Virus record (IMG/VR): IMGVR_UViG_3300020183_000226
Span: 1-37,218 of that record
DNA length: 37,218 bases
From: a virus
Strand: one strand, 5' to 3'
Shown: positions 9,801 through 16,703 of the stretch, piece by piece
Layout of the letters: each line of letters opens with the position of its first letter
How positions within the stretch are numbered: the first letter of the stretch is position 1
The notes under the pieces: model-generated
Seen by the model: the letters and a program-made list of their open reading frames with translations, nothing else
What the model was told of the DNA's origin: nothing
Database searches by the model: none
Translations under genes and position numbers: made by a program

Positions 9801-9855
9801 GCGGTGTTTTACCGCTTTTACGAAAAGCAGTTACTGGGTTCGGTGTAATCGCCAT
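3805..9855 (-). CDS. Giant internal virion / polyvalent protein (2016 aa)
   Basis: ATG at 9855 is preferred over a TTG three bases earlier. The N-terminal 70 residues are proline/lysine rich. A conserved-looking FSFIDNYVHHTI segment lies near residue 515. Coiled coil runs at about 710-770 and again near 1140-1230. Around 1250-1350 a folded segment ends in LGIWHDKKNDEVVLDVV and RNQQAIWDV, resembling from memory a domain of large actinophage virion proteins. A Gly/Thr-rich linker follows (about 1350-1405). The C-terminal third (FVVRNSYSSMFMNFVGG near 1590; FVPFWIWATRNIPNQI near 1765) resembles large polyvalent or ejected virion proteins of podoviruses. It probably forms or crosses the DNA-ejection channel. 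It makes up 16 percent of the genome. Confidence 0.7.
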   Translation of the reverse strand: MAITPNPVTAFRKSGKTPPTPPKLDDYLQQLKEGAAKTSNPKQPPPLITSRKPKTTTTEEEQKLYKGVRTTQKRIYNSPYLTPKQKQELIAEADRIGTGEKRQISTGGPTPSFLKKLQDVAISKVLSPFRSNYRAVVTAGGDYSLQSQGQALITSVGAILNPINRIQQSITKELSDLQLGIKNPVLRETAKGVGGVLLPLQQTAADILSMGNKKEQLLQRSDLGGDRVEFNLRDLVNQAKDPDWGIKTTIIAKQNRERNKFLGNVQNIIAEEITKPINYVTGVGEVKYVGKAGRTALAAKFQTLEMLEKYPQLVGKANEIARIGMWAIPREIRLAEGINTGLRLAGKPAQWTEPVADVIGKGWALTRAQIGDISRWAVSAPLRAKGIDVLPQIFTPASRKVVAAAGRKAGGEYVLSNAGVIRGLAGWSAANAAKGETGFSYSAFKDGVKTIVDEAREAGVASKLISLIEDPDLPRTAIEDALIKRYKAWQNDAYKAVEQQYKRFGVDFGTDIPDFSFIDNYVHHTISKKAKNWLRSVNAFGEGEITFVDVKTNKNIVFNTNNLSYQEIVTVGAPLKHRSLKAGEEFMGRILQKGGIDEINKIFKEVSNTDINFFETDIGNIADSYAYSLAKQKSREVFTRRLMAYGDDAAQKLLDKEIPNKALVKELIASHKGLVAVRNSLRGKAADQRQKLGEIVSRGIKYADDLVKENLKQRKLTEREIKTTVAKLQQLELDLGRAKLQAANIEIAMRENFDAVHSVLLAEIKELRQALVIGDGGLYEVRTTLQQTYMAMFPNARRIPDDINILADRIMAARGAPASREARAVASELRQINTQLDLVDPNSPEYAALIQQEGYYKDLLNGYRIMGEVRSAQTYAPDNGFLYTSMTDLNSPDAPFQLLHSEPTVFSGASDTVGVHAFPDNKVVDSRTSEGVREIFGSDNFVKSIDTQLQDAGLDADRVFIKTYFDLKQGLPLDPEIERGYPDLVNLIDDILDNINRAMPAGGDPDVVKNIYDDFVANMVGIAHMSGDPAAEQTGRMIIDSALGDVALAADLERKMDGLLLPATLFDDTAEETAIVIVKPQNYMVTPSNAPTAPVQGADNPVLGSILRSDYTTASEAAAGRLAAAAGARQEVDVARSAINARINELTAQQGFLTAQKTGRRQLVASARTRVTEIEGRKQTVTIGGQKVVLDRAGITKALEAATKQEAKLRANLERSIAQAVSGVRLPAPTIPVPKRRELESIIEKVAANEGLSVRMLTGKEPTAGFMVARKEFSSIVPASDFFEKSTGVNILESYFNSKKEQLGGKNYLGIWHDKKNDEVVLDVVDNILKQDEAIRAGRERNQQAIWDVKNKQEIPTGGTGGREKTTGVRGTGTTPQTVGGNVPTGNQGVLGTGMGTSGTKAQTIVGAERQLLKYQDRLQVLFEQGKTLKQWSNGTGNALRNELAATGQAMLDMPARGEAGVAAREWVRSVQRSVESTKYIKDQTVKAAYERVTQLLHVGEIGLAQAEDAVVASKELLDIARSGRFGAIMAPIEARTLEGWEAIMALGVQAPEQLLSTWKPNLQKMLSKANASILTRFLSASRDLFKTYAVTSVGFVVRNSYSSMFMNFVGGVDGTTAVNGVRAMNALNKYGPAKWLDELGIVDPVLREQYDEALKAAIATGLQGSFTDLREPVLAGTLGERVINILNKTGLDSSSFGTRMQPVAENAAEFIRKQGFSTNSYTRGVRRANTRVEAAVRFPMALDTILKGGTYDDAVARVTRYHFDYTDLSKLDETALQFVPFWIWATRNIPNQITNQFMRPNAYNIYEKVQQALPIDDDQIIPEWQIGYEPLGIGQGDIPFLGKGYYTIRADMPQQRLTEGLRNILDPYRLLGQTYPFIKLPAELKEGRQLGIDVGPFKERVPARGPELAVVNALEAIGFKPIYDKEGNKTISGFTQYALGNAIPLVARLQRLSGGRLGGKESYETRTGQSWLNELGFPITIIKDSDVRSEFINRQFTLGDFVKEMIDRQLIPREN

Positions 9856-9895
9856 CAATTATGCCCAGTTTGTTCCCATAATGGGATTATGAAAC

Positions 9896-11092
9896 CTAAA
9901 ACTCTGGACGCCTTGCTGCTCGTGCGGCAGCAATTGCCGCTTCTCGTTCACGCTTTTTGCGTTCCTCTTCGGCGGCAGCCGCAGCAATCACACTGGGGTC
10001 CACGGGAGGGGCGGGTAGCGTAACGGCAACATCCGCAGGGGGCGGAGCCACAGGGGTTTCCCCATATGCCGCTGCTTCAGCCCGAGCCTGAGCAGCCCTA
10101 GCCTCGGCGTCCTGTTGTGCTTGCAGGCGCTGCATAGCCAACTGGTTAGCCAAATCCGAATATCTGGCATTGATTTGGTTTTGATACATTGTTTGACCCT
10201 GAGCCAACTGCTGACGACCAGCAGCAGCAGCACCCACCCCAGCATTACGCAAAGCAGCCATATAGTTTTGTGCACCAACATTCAACTGATTGGCGGTGTT
10301 GCGTGCCAACTGTGCATACTGTGCGGCTAAAGCCGCATCCATAGCCGACTGACCAGTAACACCAGCCGTGCTGGCACCCTCGGCACCCAAAGCACCCATC
10401 AACGGATTTACAGGCTGGGTCGTGGACAAATCCACCAACGGAACATTAGAGTAAGCCGTAGGCGTAACCAGCGAGGACAAAAACTGGTTTTCGGCACCAC
10501 TAATCTGACCCCGACCAGCAGACACCGCCTGCAACAAAGCATCCAAATCCGCTTGTCGGCGTGACGGCAAATCCTCCAGTTGGGCACCATACAACGCATC
10601 GGTTTGCGCACCTTGACCAGCGTAAATGTCGGCAACCTTGCTGTAGGCGGCAAACTTGCGTTGCCGTTCGGCAATCGCATCCGCTTTTTCCTGTGCTGAC
10701 GCCTCACGGTCATCTATCACTGCTTGTGCTTCACGGGCAGCCTTATCGTACTCGGCTTGAATCTTCAATCGTGCAAGTTCGTTAGCCAAACGCTCAGCCT
10801 CCGTCAAACCACCACGAGAACCACCACCACCAGTTTTGTTGTTTTTGGGACCAAATTTTTCTTCCGATTTTTCTTTTGCTATAAAAAAATCTGCTTGTTC
10901 TTTGGCACGCTTGCTTGCTGCTTCTAGAGCACGCTTTTTAGCCGCAGCGTCAATAGCCGTACTGGTGATTCGACCACCAACACCCGTAATGTCTTTGCCC
11001 GTTGAATCCACCCCATAAGCCCGAGCGATAGCAGAAAGACGGTCAGCCTCGGATTGTTTCTTTTTTTTGTTTTTGTCTTTGTCTTTTGACAC
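9896..11092 (-). CDS. Ala/Gln-rich internal virion protein
   Basis: 398 residues starting at GTG, 6 bases after a good GGAG. The N-terminus is highly charged (MSKDKDKNKKKKQSEAD) with coiled-coil-forming Ala/Glu/Arg repeats at about 60-155. The middle is Ala/Gln/Gly rich (residues 215-300) and the C-terminus alternates Pro/Ala stretches with charged helix. This composition and its position just before the giant virion protein fit a structural or ejected virion component. No enzymatic motif was seen. Confidence 0.6.
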   Translation of the reverse strand: MSKDKDKNKKKKQSEADRLSAIARAYGVDSTGKDITGVGGRITSTAIDAAAKKRALEAASKRAKEQADFFIAKEKSEEKFGPKNNKTGGGGSRGGLTEAERLANELARLKIQAEYDKAAREAQAVIDDREASAQEKADAIAERQRKFAAYSKVADIYAGQGAQTDALYGAQLEDLPSRRQADLDALLQAVSAGRGQISGAENQFLSSLVTPTAYSNVPLVDLSTTQPVNPLMGALGAEGASTAGVTGQSAMDAALAAQYAQLARNTANQLNVGAQNYMAALRNAGVGAAAAGRQQLAQGQTMYQNQINARYSDLANQLAMQRLQAQQDAEARAAQARAEAAAYGETPVAPPPADVAVTLPAPPVDPSVIAAAAAEEERKKREREAAIAAARAARRPEF

Positions 11093-11111
11093 AATAATCT
11101 CCTATGTGTTC

Positions 11112-11546
11112 CTAGTAGGAGGCGTACTGCTGCAAACCAGCAGCCGTAGCCATAATTTGTTGAGCCTTCTGCAAACGCAACTCCGCAATATAATCCTCAA
11201 GTTCAGCCTGCGAATCAGCCTCCTGCATCGCAATATTGTTCAAATCATCCTGAATGTTTTGTGTCTCGGCACCCAAATCCCGTTGGAATTTTTCCGCATA
11301 CCTGCTGAGACTCGAACGACGGATGCCCGATTTGATGTTCGGACCACCCAAACCACGCCGACCGAAACTGGAAACCAACGGCTGATAACCCTCGGAATAG
11401 ACACGGCTGATGTCCGCCAGACGCCGTGCACCACGCTTCTGTCCCTGAAACGCCGCAGCCTGATTGGCGAGACTGGCACGCTGACGGCGGCGCAAAGCGC
11501 TCGCCTCACGCAACCCGTAATCGCCATAATAGTCCATCATGCTCAT
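11112..11546 (-). CDS. Helical virion-associated protein (144 aa)
   Basis: Several in-frame starts exist. ATG at 11546 is best placed behind AGGAC. Mostly helical: an Arg/Ala-rich N-terminal part (ALRRRQRASLANQAAAF), a Gly/Arg loop, and a coiled-coil C-terminal half (DDLNNIAMQEADSQAELEDY). Placed among virion genes, so probably an internal head or tail-connector protein. No family recognised. Confidence 0.6.
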   Translation of the reverse strand: MSMMDYYGDYGLREASALRRRQRASLANQAAAFQGQKRGARRLADISRVYSEGYQPLVSSFGRRGLGGPNIKSGIRRSSLSRYAEKFQRDLGAETQNIQDDLNNIAMQEADSQAELEDYIAELRLQKAQQIMATAAGLQQYASY

Positions 11547-11552
11547 AATCAA

Positions 11553-11690
11553 CTAGTCCTGTTTTAGTTTTTCCAATCTGGCGTTCAACTCGTTCAACTG
11601 TTTGGCAATGTCAATGAAAATTTGGCGCAACACATCTGCGTCGTCACCCTCCAAAACATTGATAAAAGGAATATTGTAATTTTCAGCCAT
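11553..11690 (-). CDS. Short coiled-coil protein (45 aa)
   Basis: ATG at 11690 overlaps the upstream fibre gene's stop as TGATG and the frame ends with TAG at 11553. The product begins MAENYNIPFINVLEGDD and finishes with an amphipathic helix (QLNELNARLEKLKQD) suited to oligomerisation. Coupling and the fill of an otherwise empty gap support it being real. It may trimerise with the adjacent short fibre-like protein. Confidence 0.55.
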   Translation of the reverse strand: MAENYNIPFINVLEGDDADVLRQIFIDIAKQLNELNARLEKLKQD

Positions 11691-11989
11691 CAGCCAAACA
11701 CCTGCGAACCCAACACCAACTGGTCGCTGTCGCCCGTAACGCCGCTGGTGCCGTTTGCGGCGGAAGTGATGCGCCCCTTGGAATCAACCGTAATGTTCGC
11801 CGTCGTATAGGACCCAGCCGTGACACCCGTGGCGGACAACGAACCGCTGGTGATGGCGTCGGCGTCAATGTTCGTGCCAGCCGCCAAAGCCTCACAAAAA
11901 GTTTTGACATTGGAAAAATTGTTATTGACCTCCGCCGCAACCGCAGTCGTGCCATTAACAAAAGTGTAAGGAATAGTAAGTGTAGCCAT
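11690..11989 (-). CDS. Short fibre-like virion protein (99 aa)
   Basis: The protein combines VAAEVNNNFSNVKTF, common at the start of phage fibre domains, with a SYTTANITVDSKGRITSAAN motif that recurs in phage tail-fibre and appendage proteins. No receptor-binding tip can be assigned at this length. Its start overlaps the stop of the nozzle-like gene, so the two are coupled and probably neighbours in the tail. Confidence 0.6.
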   Translation of the reverse strand: MATLTIPYTFVNGTTAVAAEVNNNFSNVKTFCEALAAGTNIDADAITSGSLSATGVTAGSYTTANITVDSKGRITSAANGTSGVTGDSDQLVLGSQVFG

Positions 11990-13590
11990 TAGCCTTTAAC
12001 CCTTCGTGCCTGAAATTTGTAACCGATACTGTTGATACCCCATTTTTTGCCAAGTTCGCCAATGAACTCAAGTTGGACGCATCTGGCAAGACCCAAATTG
12101 GAGCCGCTGACAATCACGGCGCTGGCGGCGCCAGCACCCCAAACATCGGTGCCCCAAACGCCGCTGCCCCACACCAGCGCCGTGGTATCGGGTGTCAAGG
12201 TCAGGTTAAAAGTTCTGCGCTGGTTCCCCTCCGCTTCGTCAAAATTGTGGTAAACATCAACGGTGATTGTCGTGGTGGCGTTCGGTTCCTTCAAAACAAA
12301 CTCGGGTCGGCGAAACATTTTTTTCTGGGCGTAAGACCCAGCATCAAACCATTTCGTCCGATAGTAGGTGGTGAAATTGGAAGCGGTGCCGTCCAAATTG
12401 TCCTGTTCCTCTTCGTAGTTGTCCACGGAAACAACCCGCCCTATGTTCGCATGGCAAAACAAGCCGAACGCCGTGCCGCTGGCGTTTTCCCAATTGATGC
12501 CGCCGACCAGCCCGAACGAATCCGACGACTGGAACATCGTGTATGTGCCAGCGACATTGATTGACGGGTCGTAAACAAAATTGACCGTCGCCTTGGTGGC
12601 GGCGGTACCAGTCGTGGAATACGGCACCGCAAACCATGCACGGTTTTTGACCCAAGAAACATCAACTGGTTTCGTCGTCACATCCAAATAATTCAAATCT
12701 ATGATTGGTTGCAACTGGTTGAAAATGTTTTTGATATTGGAGCCGTTGTAGTAATGGAATCCTTCTGGGTACGAAAAAAAATATACCCCCACATCGGATT
12801 GTGCCGCACTGCGGGGCGTGTCAATCCCCAGACGGTTGGACAATTCAACGATTGTGAAACTGTCGGAATCGTAGCCGAACACCACAAAAATAGCCTTGGG
12901 TTTGAATATGACCAGTTGCCCAGCGACGACGACCAAACCCGTGATTTCTTTCCCGCCACCCTCGACATCCAAATAGTCGTCAGTCATCCAATCTTCGGGC
13001 AAAGAATCGTGCGACCAGCGCACACGATTCGGATAAGACACGCCATTTTCTATCGTGTTGGCGGCGAACATCTTGTTGGCGTGGACAGCCAGCAACTTTG
13101 CGCACGGCATGAACCCGCCCGTGGGCGAGGCGTATGGTTGAAAAGTTGGACCGCTGGCGGTCAAAGCCGACGCAAATGCGTTCGTTGTCTGCCATTTGTA
13201 GCCGCCGTTGCCGCTGGTGCCAGTGGAAATATACAAAGTCGTGCCCCACTGGGCGAAACCCGCACCAAAGTTTGAACCCACGGAAATATCGTTTCCCGCC
13301 GAAAATTGCAAAACCGTGAAATTGCCGCCAGTGGAGTGCAACACTTTGGTGCCGTTGGACAACATAATTCTTGGGGTGTCGCCGTCGAAACGGAACAACC
13401 TGTGCGGCGTCCAACTGGATATGACCGTGCTGTTAATAGCCGTGTAGCCACCACGAGAAAACACCCCGCCCCTCGGGTCCACATCAACATTCAGCATTCT
13501 CGGCGACTCGTTTTCAGCCAATTGAAACTGGTCCGCACGCAAATTCAGCCCGCCAGTAAAATCCTGTTGTTCAAAAATACTGATGGTCAT
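11989..13590 (-). CDS. Podovirus tail nozzle-like protein (T7 gp12 / P22 gp10 class)
   Basis: 533 residues. ATG at 13590 overlaps the adaptor gene's stop (TAATG), so an earlier in-frame start is rejected. The N-terminus FTGGLNLRADQFQLAENESP followed by MLNVDVDPRGGVFSRGG is the typical opening of phage nozzle or stabilisation proteins, followed by a long beta-rich propeller-like body. The position directly after the adaptor matches the adaptor-nozzle order in podoviruses. It would form the end of the short tail. Confidence 0.65.
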   Translation of the reverse strand: MTISIFEQQDFTGGLNLRADQFQLAENESPRMLNVDVDPRGGVFSRGGYTAINSTVISSWTPHRLFRFDGDTPRIMLSNGTKVLHSTGGNFTVLQFSAGNDISVGSNFGAGFAQWGTTLYISTGTSGNGGYKWQTTNAFASALTASGPTFQPYASPTGGFMPCAKLLAVHANKMFAANTIENGVSYPNRVRWSHDSLPEDWMTDDYLDVEGGGKEITGLVVVAGQLVIFKPKAIFVVFGYDSDSFTIVELSNRLGIDTPRSAAQSDVGVYFFSYPEGFHYYNGSNIKNIFNQLQPIIDLNYLDVTTKPVDVSWVKNRAWFAVPYSTTGTAATKATVNFVYDPSINVAGTYTMFQSSDSFGLVGGINWENASGTAFGLFCHANIGRVVSVDNYEEEQDNLDGTASNFTTYYRTKWFDAGSYAQKKMFRRPEFVLKEPNATTTITVDVYHNFDEAEGNQRRTFNLTLTPDTTALVWGSGVWGTDVWGAGAASAVIVSGSNLGLARCVQLEFIGELGKKWGINSIGYKFQARRVKG

Positions 13591-14300
13591 TAGTCCCCGA
13601 GCGTTCTGCCAAGTTGCTGCATCCAACCCTTGAAGGTCGGTCTGCCTCTGGTTTGTCCGTGCGACAACACCAAATGGGCGTGGCTGACAGGTTTAATTTC
13701 GGCGTTGCGTGCCAACGCAACCCCCTCATCGAAAGCACGCTTATATTCAGCCGACATACCCGAATCCTCAAGACGCTGATAAATGCGGCTGCACGCATAA
13801 TAAACCAAAGGCAAATGCAAATTCTTGGACGCATCAACATTGCCCAGTGTCGTAATCCAATCGGTCGGTTCCCGATAACCTCGGCAGGTCAAAGTGCGAA
13901 CATTGTTTGGTTTCGGATACAAATGGATTTGACCGTCCCAAGTCGCATAAAACAGCGGGTTGCCCGAAATGTCGTAACTACCGACATAGGTTTGTTCAGC
14001 CATGTCGTAACCAATCATGTCCAAACGGTTGCCGACAGCCGTATTGTCCACAACGGAAATAACTTCACGAATAGGGTCAGCCGTAAAATCTGCAATCGTA
14101 TAAGGACGCTGGTTCGTGACCGTGTTGAAAGTGAAAGTTTCTTCCAAAAACTTCCAACGCTTCTCAAGGTCCAATATGCGATAATAGCCGTCACGAATAT
14201 ACATATTCAACAAACTGTCCGACAGGTCGGAGGTGTCCAAATCCGTGATGTCACGGACAAATCCACGAAGCGTGGCGGCGGTCTGGGCTACATAAGCCAT
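13590..14300 (-). CDS. Head-tail adaptor / tubular protein A-like (236 aa)
   Basis: The N-terminal helical part (TLRGFVRDITDLDTSDLSDS, then MYIRDGYYRILDLEKRW) and the following TVTNQRPYTIADF with IHLYPKP are typical of podovirus adaptor proteins that dock on the portal (T7 gp11 / P22 gp4 class). Start and stop both overlap neighbours by one base (TAATG), showing strict translational coupling to the nozzle gene. Confidence 0.6.
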   Translation of the reverse strand: MAYVAQTAATLRGFVRDITDLDTSDLSDSLLNMYIRDGYYRILDLEKRWKFLEETFTFNTVTNQRPYTIADFTADPIREVISVVDNTAVGNRLDMIGYDMAEQTYVGSYDISGNPLFYATWDGQIHLYPKPNNVRTLTCRGYREPTDWITTLGNVDASKNLHLPLVYYACSRIYQRLEDSGMSAEYKRAFDEGVALARNAEIKPVSHAHLVLSHGQTRGRPTFKGWMQQLGRTLGD

Positions 14301-14551
14301 TATGAACCCTTCTTGGTTTTCCCAGCCTTACGATTATGCCCTACGCAAAACTGTGAACCCTTGGTGGCAAAACCCTCACAGGTGTCCTCGTTGGCGGCAC
14401 ACTTGCCCTCACGACCCAAATACGGGGCGCTGGGAGGCGCCAAACGGGCGCCCTCCGTGTGCGCCAGACGGTATCCATCAACTTTGGCTCCATAATAGGA
14501 TTGAAACGGCACTGCTTGGGGTTTGGCGTTTGTAGTCATCACAAATGCCAT
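14300..14551 (-). CDS. Small Cys/His-containing virion-region protein (83 aa)
   Basis: ATG at 14551 is chosen over a TTG 12 bases upstream; GGGAAC lies 5-10 bases before it. The C-terminal part contains GKCAANEDTCEGFA and SQFCVGHNRKAGK, a C-C-C-H set that could bind zinc. Similar small proteins occur in aquatic phages from memory. Function unknown. Confidence 0.6.
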   Translation of the reverse strand: MAFVMTTNAKPQAVPFQSYYGAKVDGYRLAHTEGARLAPPSAPYLGREGKCAANEDTCEGFATKGSQFCVGHNRKAGKTKKGS

Positions 14552-14572
14552 ATCTGTTCCCAAATAAGGGTT

Positions 14573-14965
14573 TTATTCGCCGCCCAATATCATGCTCAAC
14601 AAACGCAACTGTTTGATGGTTTCGGTTCCAGATTTGACAGTTTTATAGGTTTTGCCGCCCAATTTGGCAATCTTGCCCATAGGCAAAAAATTCAAACCAG
14701 AGTAACCAAGCCCAGCGGCAATTTGTTTTTTAGACATTTTTTTTCCTCGGTTCAAATCAAAAAGCAAAGTACCCAAACCACCCGTAGCAAACAGGTCGGC
14801 AGTCTTGGCGACGGAACCAATTTTTTGAGGAATTTTTTTTGTCAAAGCAGCATTGACCGACGACCCGTAGGCGCTGCGGGCACCAGCCTGTGCTTTGCCA
14901 GAAACACGACCATAATATTCCATTAGGTCATCTATGTCAAAACCACCCCTAGGCTTTTTAGCCAC
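14573..14965 (-). CDS. Basic virion-region protein (130 aa)
   Basis: Begins MAKKPRGGFDIDDLMEYYG, then Ala/Gly/Lys-rich helices. The start resembles the KP(R/K)KAFDG opening of two proteins upstream in the same operon, though only KPR and FD are kept. Lys-rich with no catalytic motif, so probably a structural head component or DNA-contacting protein. Confidence 0.55.
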   Translation of the reverse strand: MAKKPRGGFDIDDLMEYYGRVSGKAQAGARSAYGSSVNAALTKKIPQKIGSVAKTADLFATGGLGTLLFDLNRGKKMSKKQIAAGLGYSGLNFLPMGKIAKLGGKTYKTVKSGTETIKQLRLLSMILGGE

Positions 14966-14970
14966 GATGG

Positions 14971-15552
14971 TTACTTCTTTTTGTTGTTTTTATTGCGCAT
15001 CTCGGCACGCTTCCGCTGACGCTTCGCAATGTTCTCGGGCGAATTTCTGCCACCCTTAGCCTTGTATGCTTCTTTGCGTTCAGCACGCCCAGCAGCCTCG
15101 GCAATCTGCTGACTCTCGGACTTCTTCGTTTCACGCTGAACCTTCTTGGGCAAATTCTTTTTTAGCCCTCGGTCGGCGCCTTTGGCGTCACGAATTTGTT
15201 TTTTCGTAACGGGACGATTCCGCATTTCTCGTATAGCAAACAAACCAGAGTCCCCTTCGGCGATGCGTTTGTTCACCTGTTCGGCTTTGAGCGCATTGTC
15301 ATATTCCTTAAACAGTTGTTTGGTGCCCTTAGAACGCATTTCGGGTGTCAATCGTTCGGCACGCTTGGCGGCACGCTGGGCAGCCGTGGGGCGTGACGCC
15401 CTGAATCGTGCCGTTCTGGCTGCTTTGGCGGCATCATCAGCCTTCTTGACCGCCTTGCCGATGCTTCTCTTTTTTTTACCTGCGGCACGAATGGCGTTGC
15501 GAACAATGTCATCCAACGGAATTTTGATGTTGGGTTTCTTTTTACTAGCCAT
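14971..15552 (-). CDS. Very basic protein (193 aa)
   Basis: Begins MASKKKPNIKIPLDDIV and is lysine/arginine-rich throughout, ending RKRAEMRNKNNKKK. Its ATG overlaps the stop of a 17-codon mini-gene. The composition suggests a DNA- or RNA-binding head protein packaged with the genome. No domain recognised. Confidence 0.6.
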   Translation of the reverse strand: MASKKKPNIKIPLDDIVRNAIRAAGKKKRSIGKAVKKADDAAKAARTARFRASRPTAAQRAAKRAERLTPEMRSKGTKQLFKEYDNALKAEQVNKRIAEGDSGLFAIREMRNRPVTKKQIRDAKGADRGLKKNLPKKVQRETKKSESQQIAEAAGRAERKEAYKAKGGRNSPENIAKRQRKRAEMRNKNNKKK

Positions 15553-15605
15553 TACCTTTTCCCCTTACCTCTGGCAGTCTGTGCCGCTTTACGACCTTTA
15601 GCCAT
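15552..15605 (-). CDS. 17-residue basic mini-gene, coupled on both sides
   Basis: Reads MAKGRKAAQTARGKGKR then TAA. Its ATG overlaps the upstream stop as TAATG, and its own TAA overlaps the downstream ATG as TAATG, so a ribosome would pass through it between two virion genes. Seven of 17 residues are Lys or Arg. A GGGG run near its end may serve as Shine-Dalgarno for the next gene, which is the main alternative explanation for the frame. Confidence 0.5.
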   Translation of the reverse strand: MAKGRKAAQTARGKGKR

Positions 15606-15982
15606 TAGCGATATATTCGTCTAGCGGCTTTTGCCGCCTCACGAACAGTTCGTGGCTTAGCATAACTTTTGCGCCCAATCTTGCGACCCTGCTCCATCAT
15701 TACCGCAGTCGTCTTAGCATTGGCAACACTAAAGGCTTTGGATTTGTTTTTCTTTTGGGCTTTTACTTGGTCTTTTATATAGCCAGAAACACGCTTACGC
15801 AACATTTTATCTTCTAACTTGTCCGCAGCAGACATAATCCGATACGACCTTTTAGAAGTGCCAACCATCGCCTTATTGGCAATTTTGCGGGCACCTTTTT
15901 GGATTATCGGACGAACAACATCGTCAATGATTCCCGCTGGACGACCCACACCATCAAACGCCTTGCGAGGTTTACTTGCCAT
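15605..15982 (-). CDS. Basic virion-region protein with KAFDG N-terminal motif (125 aa)
   Basis: ATG at 15982 lies just inside the end of the upstream gene. It begins MASKPRKAFDGVGRPAG, nearly the same as the upstream neighbour's first 17 residues, then diverges into Lys/Ala/Arg-rich helices (SKAFSVANAKTTAVMMEQG). Likely an internal head protein. The shared N-terminus may be a targeting peptide or the mark of an old duplication. Confidence 0.6.
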   Translation of the reverse strand: MASKPRKAFDGVGRPAGIIDDVVRPIIQKGARKIANKAMVGTSKRSYRIMSAADKLEDKMLRKRVSGYIKDQVKAQKKNKSKAFSVANAKTTAVMMEQGRKIGRKSYAKPRTVREAAKAARRIYR

Positions 15983-16217
15983 AATATTTCTTAGCCATTT
16001 TTTCTGTTTTAGCCATTTCACGGCGCTTGGTTTTGCTACGAGCAATTTGTTGTTGAACCTTAGGGGACATAACCTTTTTGGCTGGTTTATTAACCAGCAC
16101 AGGTGAACCGCTTTTTATGGCTCTGTTCACAACAGCAGTTAGCAGGTTTTGCAAATCGTCACCTTTTCCCGCTGGACGACCGATGCCGTCAAAAGCCTTT
16201 TTGGGTTTATTGGACAT
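15972..16217 (-). CDS. Basic virion-region protein with KAFDG N-terminal motif (81 aa)
   Basis: ATG at 16217 follows a GGGAG Shine-Dalgarno. The longer frame upstream runs through a strong hairpin and is rejected. It begins MSNKPKKAFDGIGRPAG, matching the next gene's N-terminus, and continues with Lys-rich helices (KKVMSPKVQQQIARSK). Probably a small head component. Confidence 0.6.
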   Translation of the reverse strand: MSNKPKKAFDGIGRPAGKGDDLQNLLTAVVNRAIKSGSPVLVNKPAKKVMSPKVQQQIARSKTKRREMAKTEKMAKKYYGK

Positions 16218-16226
16218 CAACGCTCC

Positions 16227-16269
16227 CAACAGGGCTGGGTGGGGGCTTTTGTCCCCCACCCTCCCGTTG
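16227..16269 (-). terminator. Strong intergenic hairpin between decoration-like gene and basic genes
   Basis: A 9-bp perfect stem GGGTGGGGG / CCCCCACCC (16237-16245 with 16253-16261, 7-nt loop) is extended by GGG/CCC and CAAC/GTTG pairs separated by small bulges. It lies just after the end of the 134-residue gene and just before the Shine-Dalgarno of the next one. There is no T-run, so it may act as an attenuator or processing and stability element that sets capsid genes apart from the basic genes. Confidence 0.5.
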
Positions 16270-16271
16270 TT

Positions 16272-16676
16272 TTACTTGCGGTACACCTTGATGCTGCTGT
16301 CCGACTGGACCACACCAACAAAGGTGGCAGATGTTGCGGCAGGAACCGACGCAGAACCCGAAATTGTCACATTGGTGCCACCAGCAAGCGTAATCGCATG
16401 CGTAGCAGCAGCCAGATTGACAATCGTGAACTCAAACGAAGTTCCAGTTGATTCATCCGTCAAGGCGGCAACAATCAACGCCGCCGTAGCGGTCGTCAAA
16501 ATGCGTGTTGCCGTCGGTGTTTGTGTGAAGAGTTTGCTCTCCAACAATTGGGCAGCCGTAAGGGTTGTCGGGGCGTCAGCAACGCTGACCTCAACAATCT
16601 TTTCACTTGCCGTGATGTAATTTTCAAGGCGCTTGCGTGTCACCGCACCGCTTGTGTCGTTACCTAATAGTGGCAT
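16272..16676 (-). CDS. Head decoration / capsid-associated protein (134 aa)
   Basis: Good Shine-Dalgarno (AAGGAG) before ATG. Thr/Ala/Val-rich, beta-sheet-like (TLTAAQLLESKLFTQTPTAT; ITLAGGTNVTISGSA), ending SSIKVYRK. Directly downstream of the major capsid gene, where decoration or head-fibre proteins often lie. Exact role unknown. Confidence 0.55.
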   Translation of the reverse strand: MPLLGNDTSGAVTRKRLENYITASEKIVEVSVADAPTTLTAAQLLESKLFTQTPTATRILTTATAALIVAALTDESTGTSFEFTIVNLAAATHAITLAGGTNVTISGSASVPAATSATFVGVVQSDSSIKVYRK

Positions 16677-16703
16677 TGTTTTTCTCCTTGGTTGTTAATT
16701 CGA

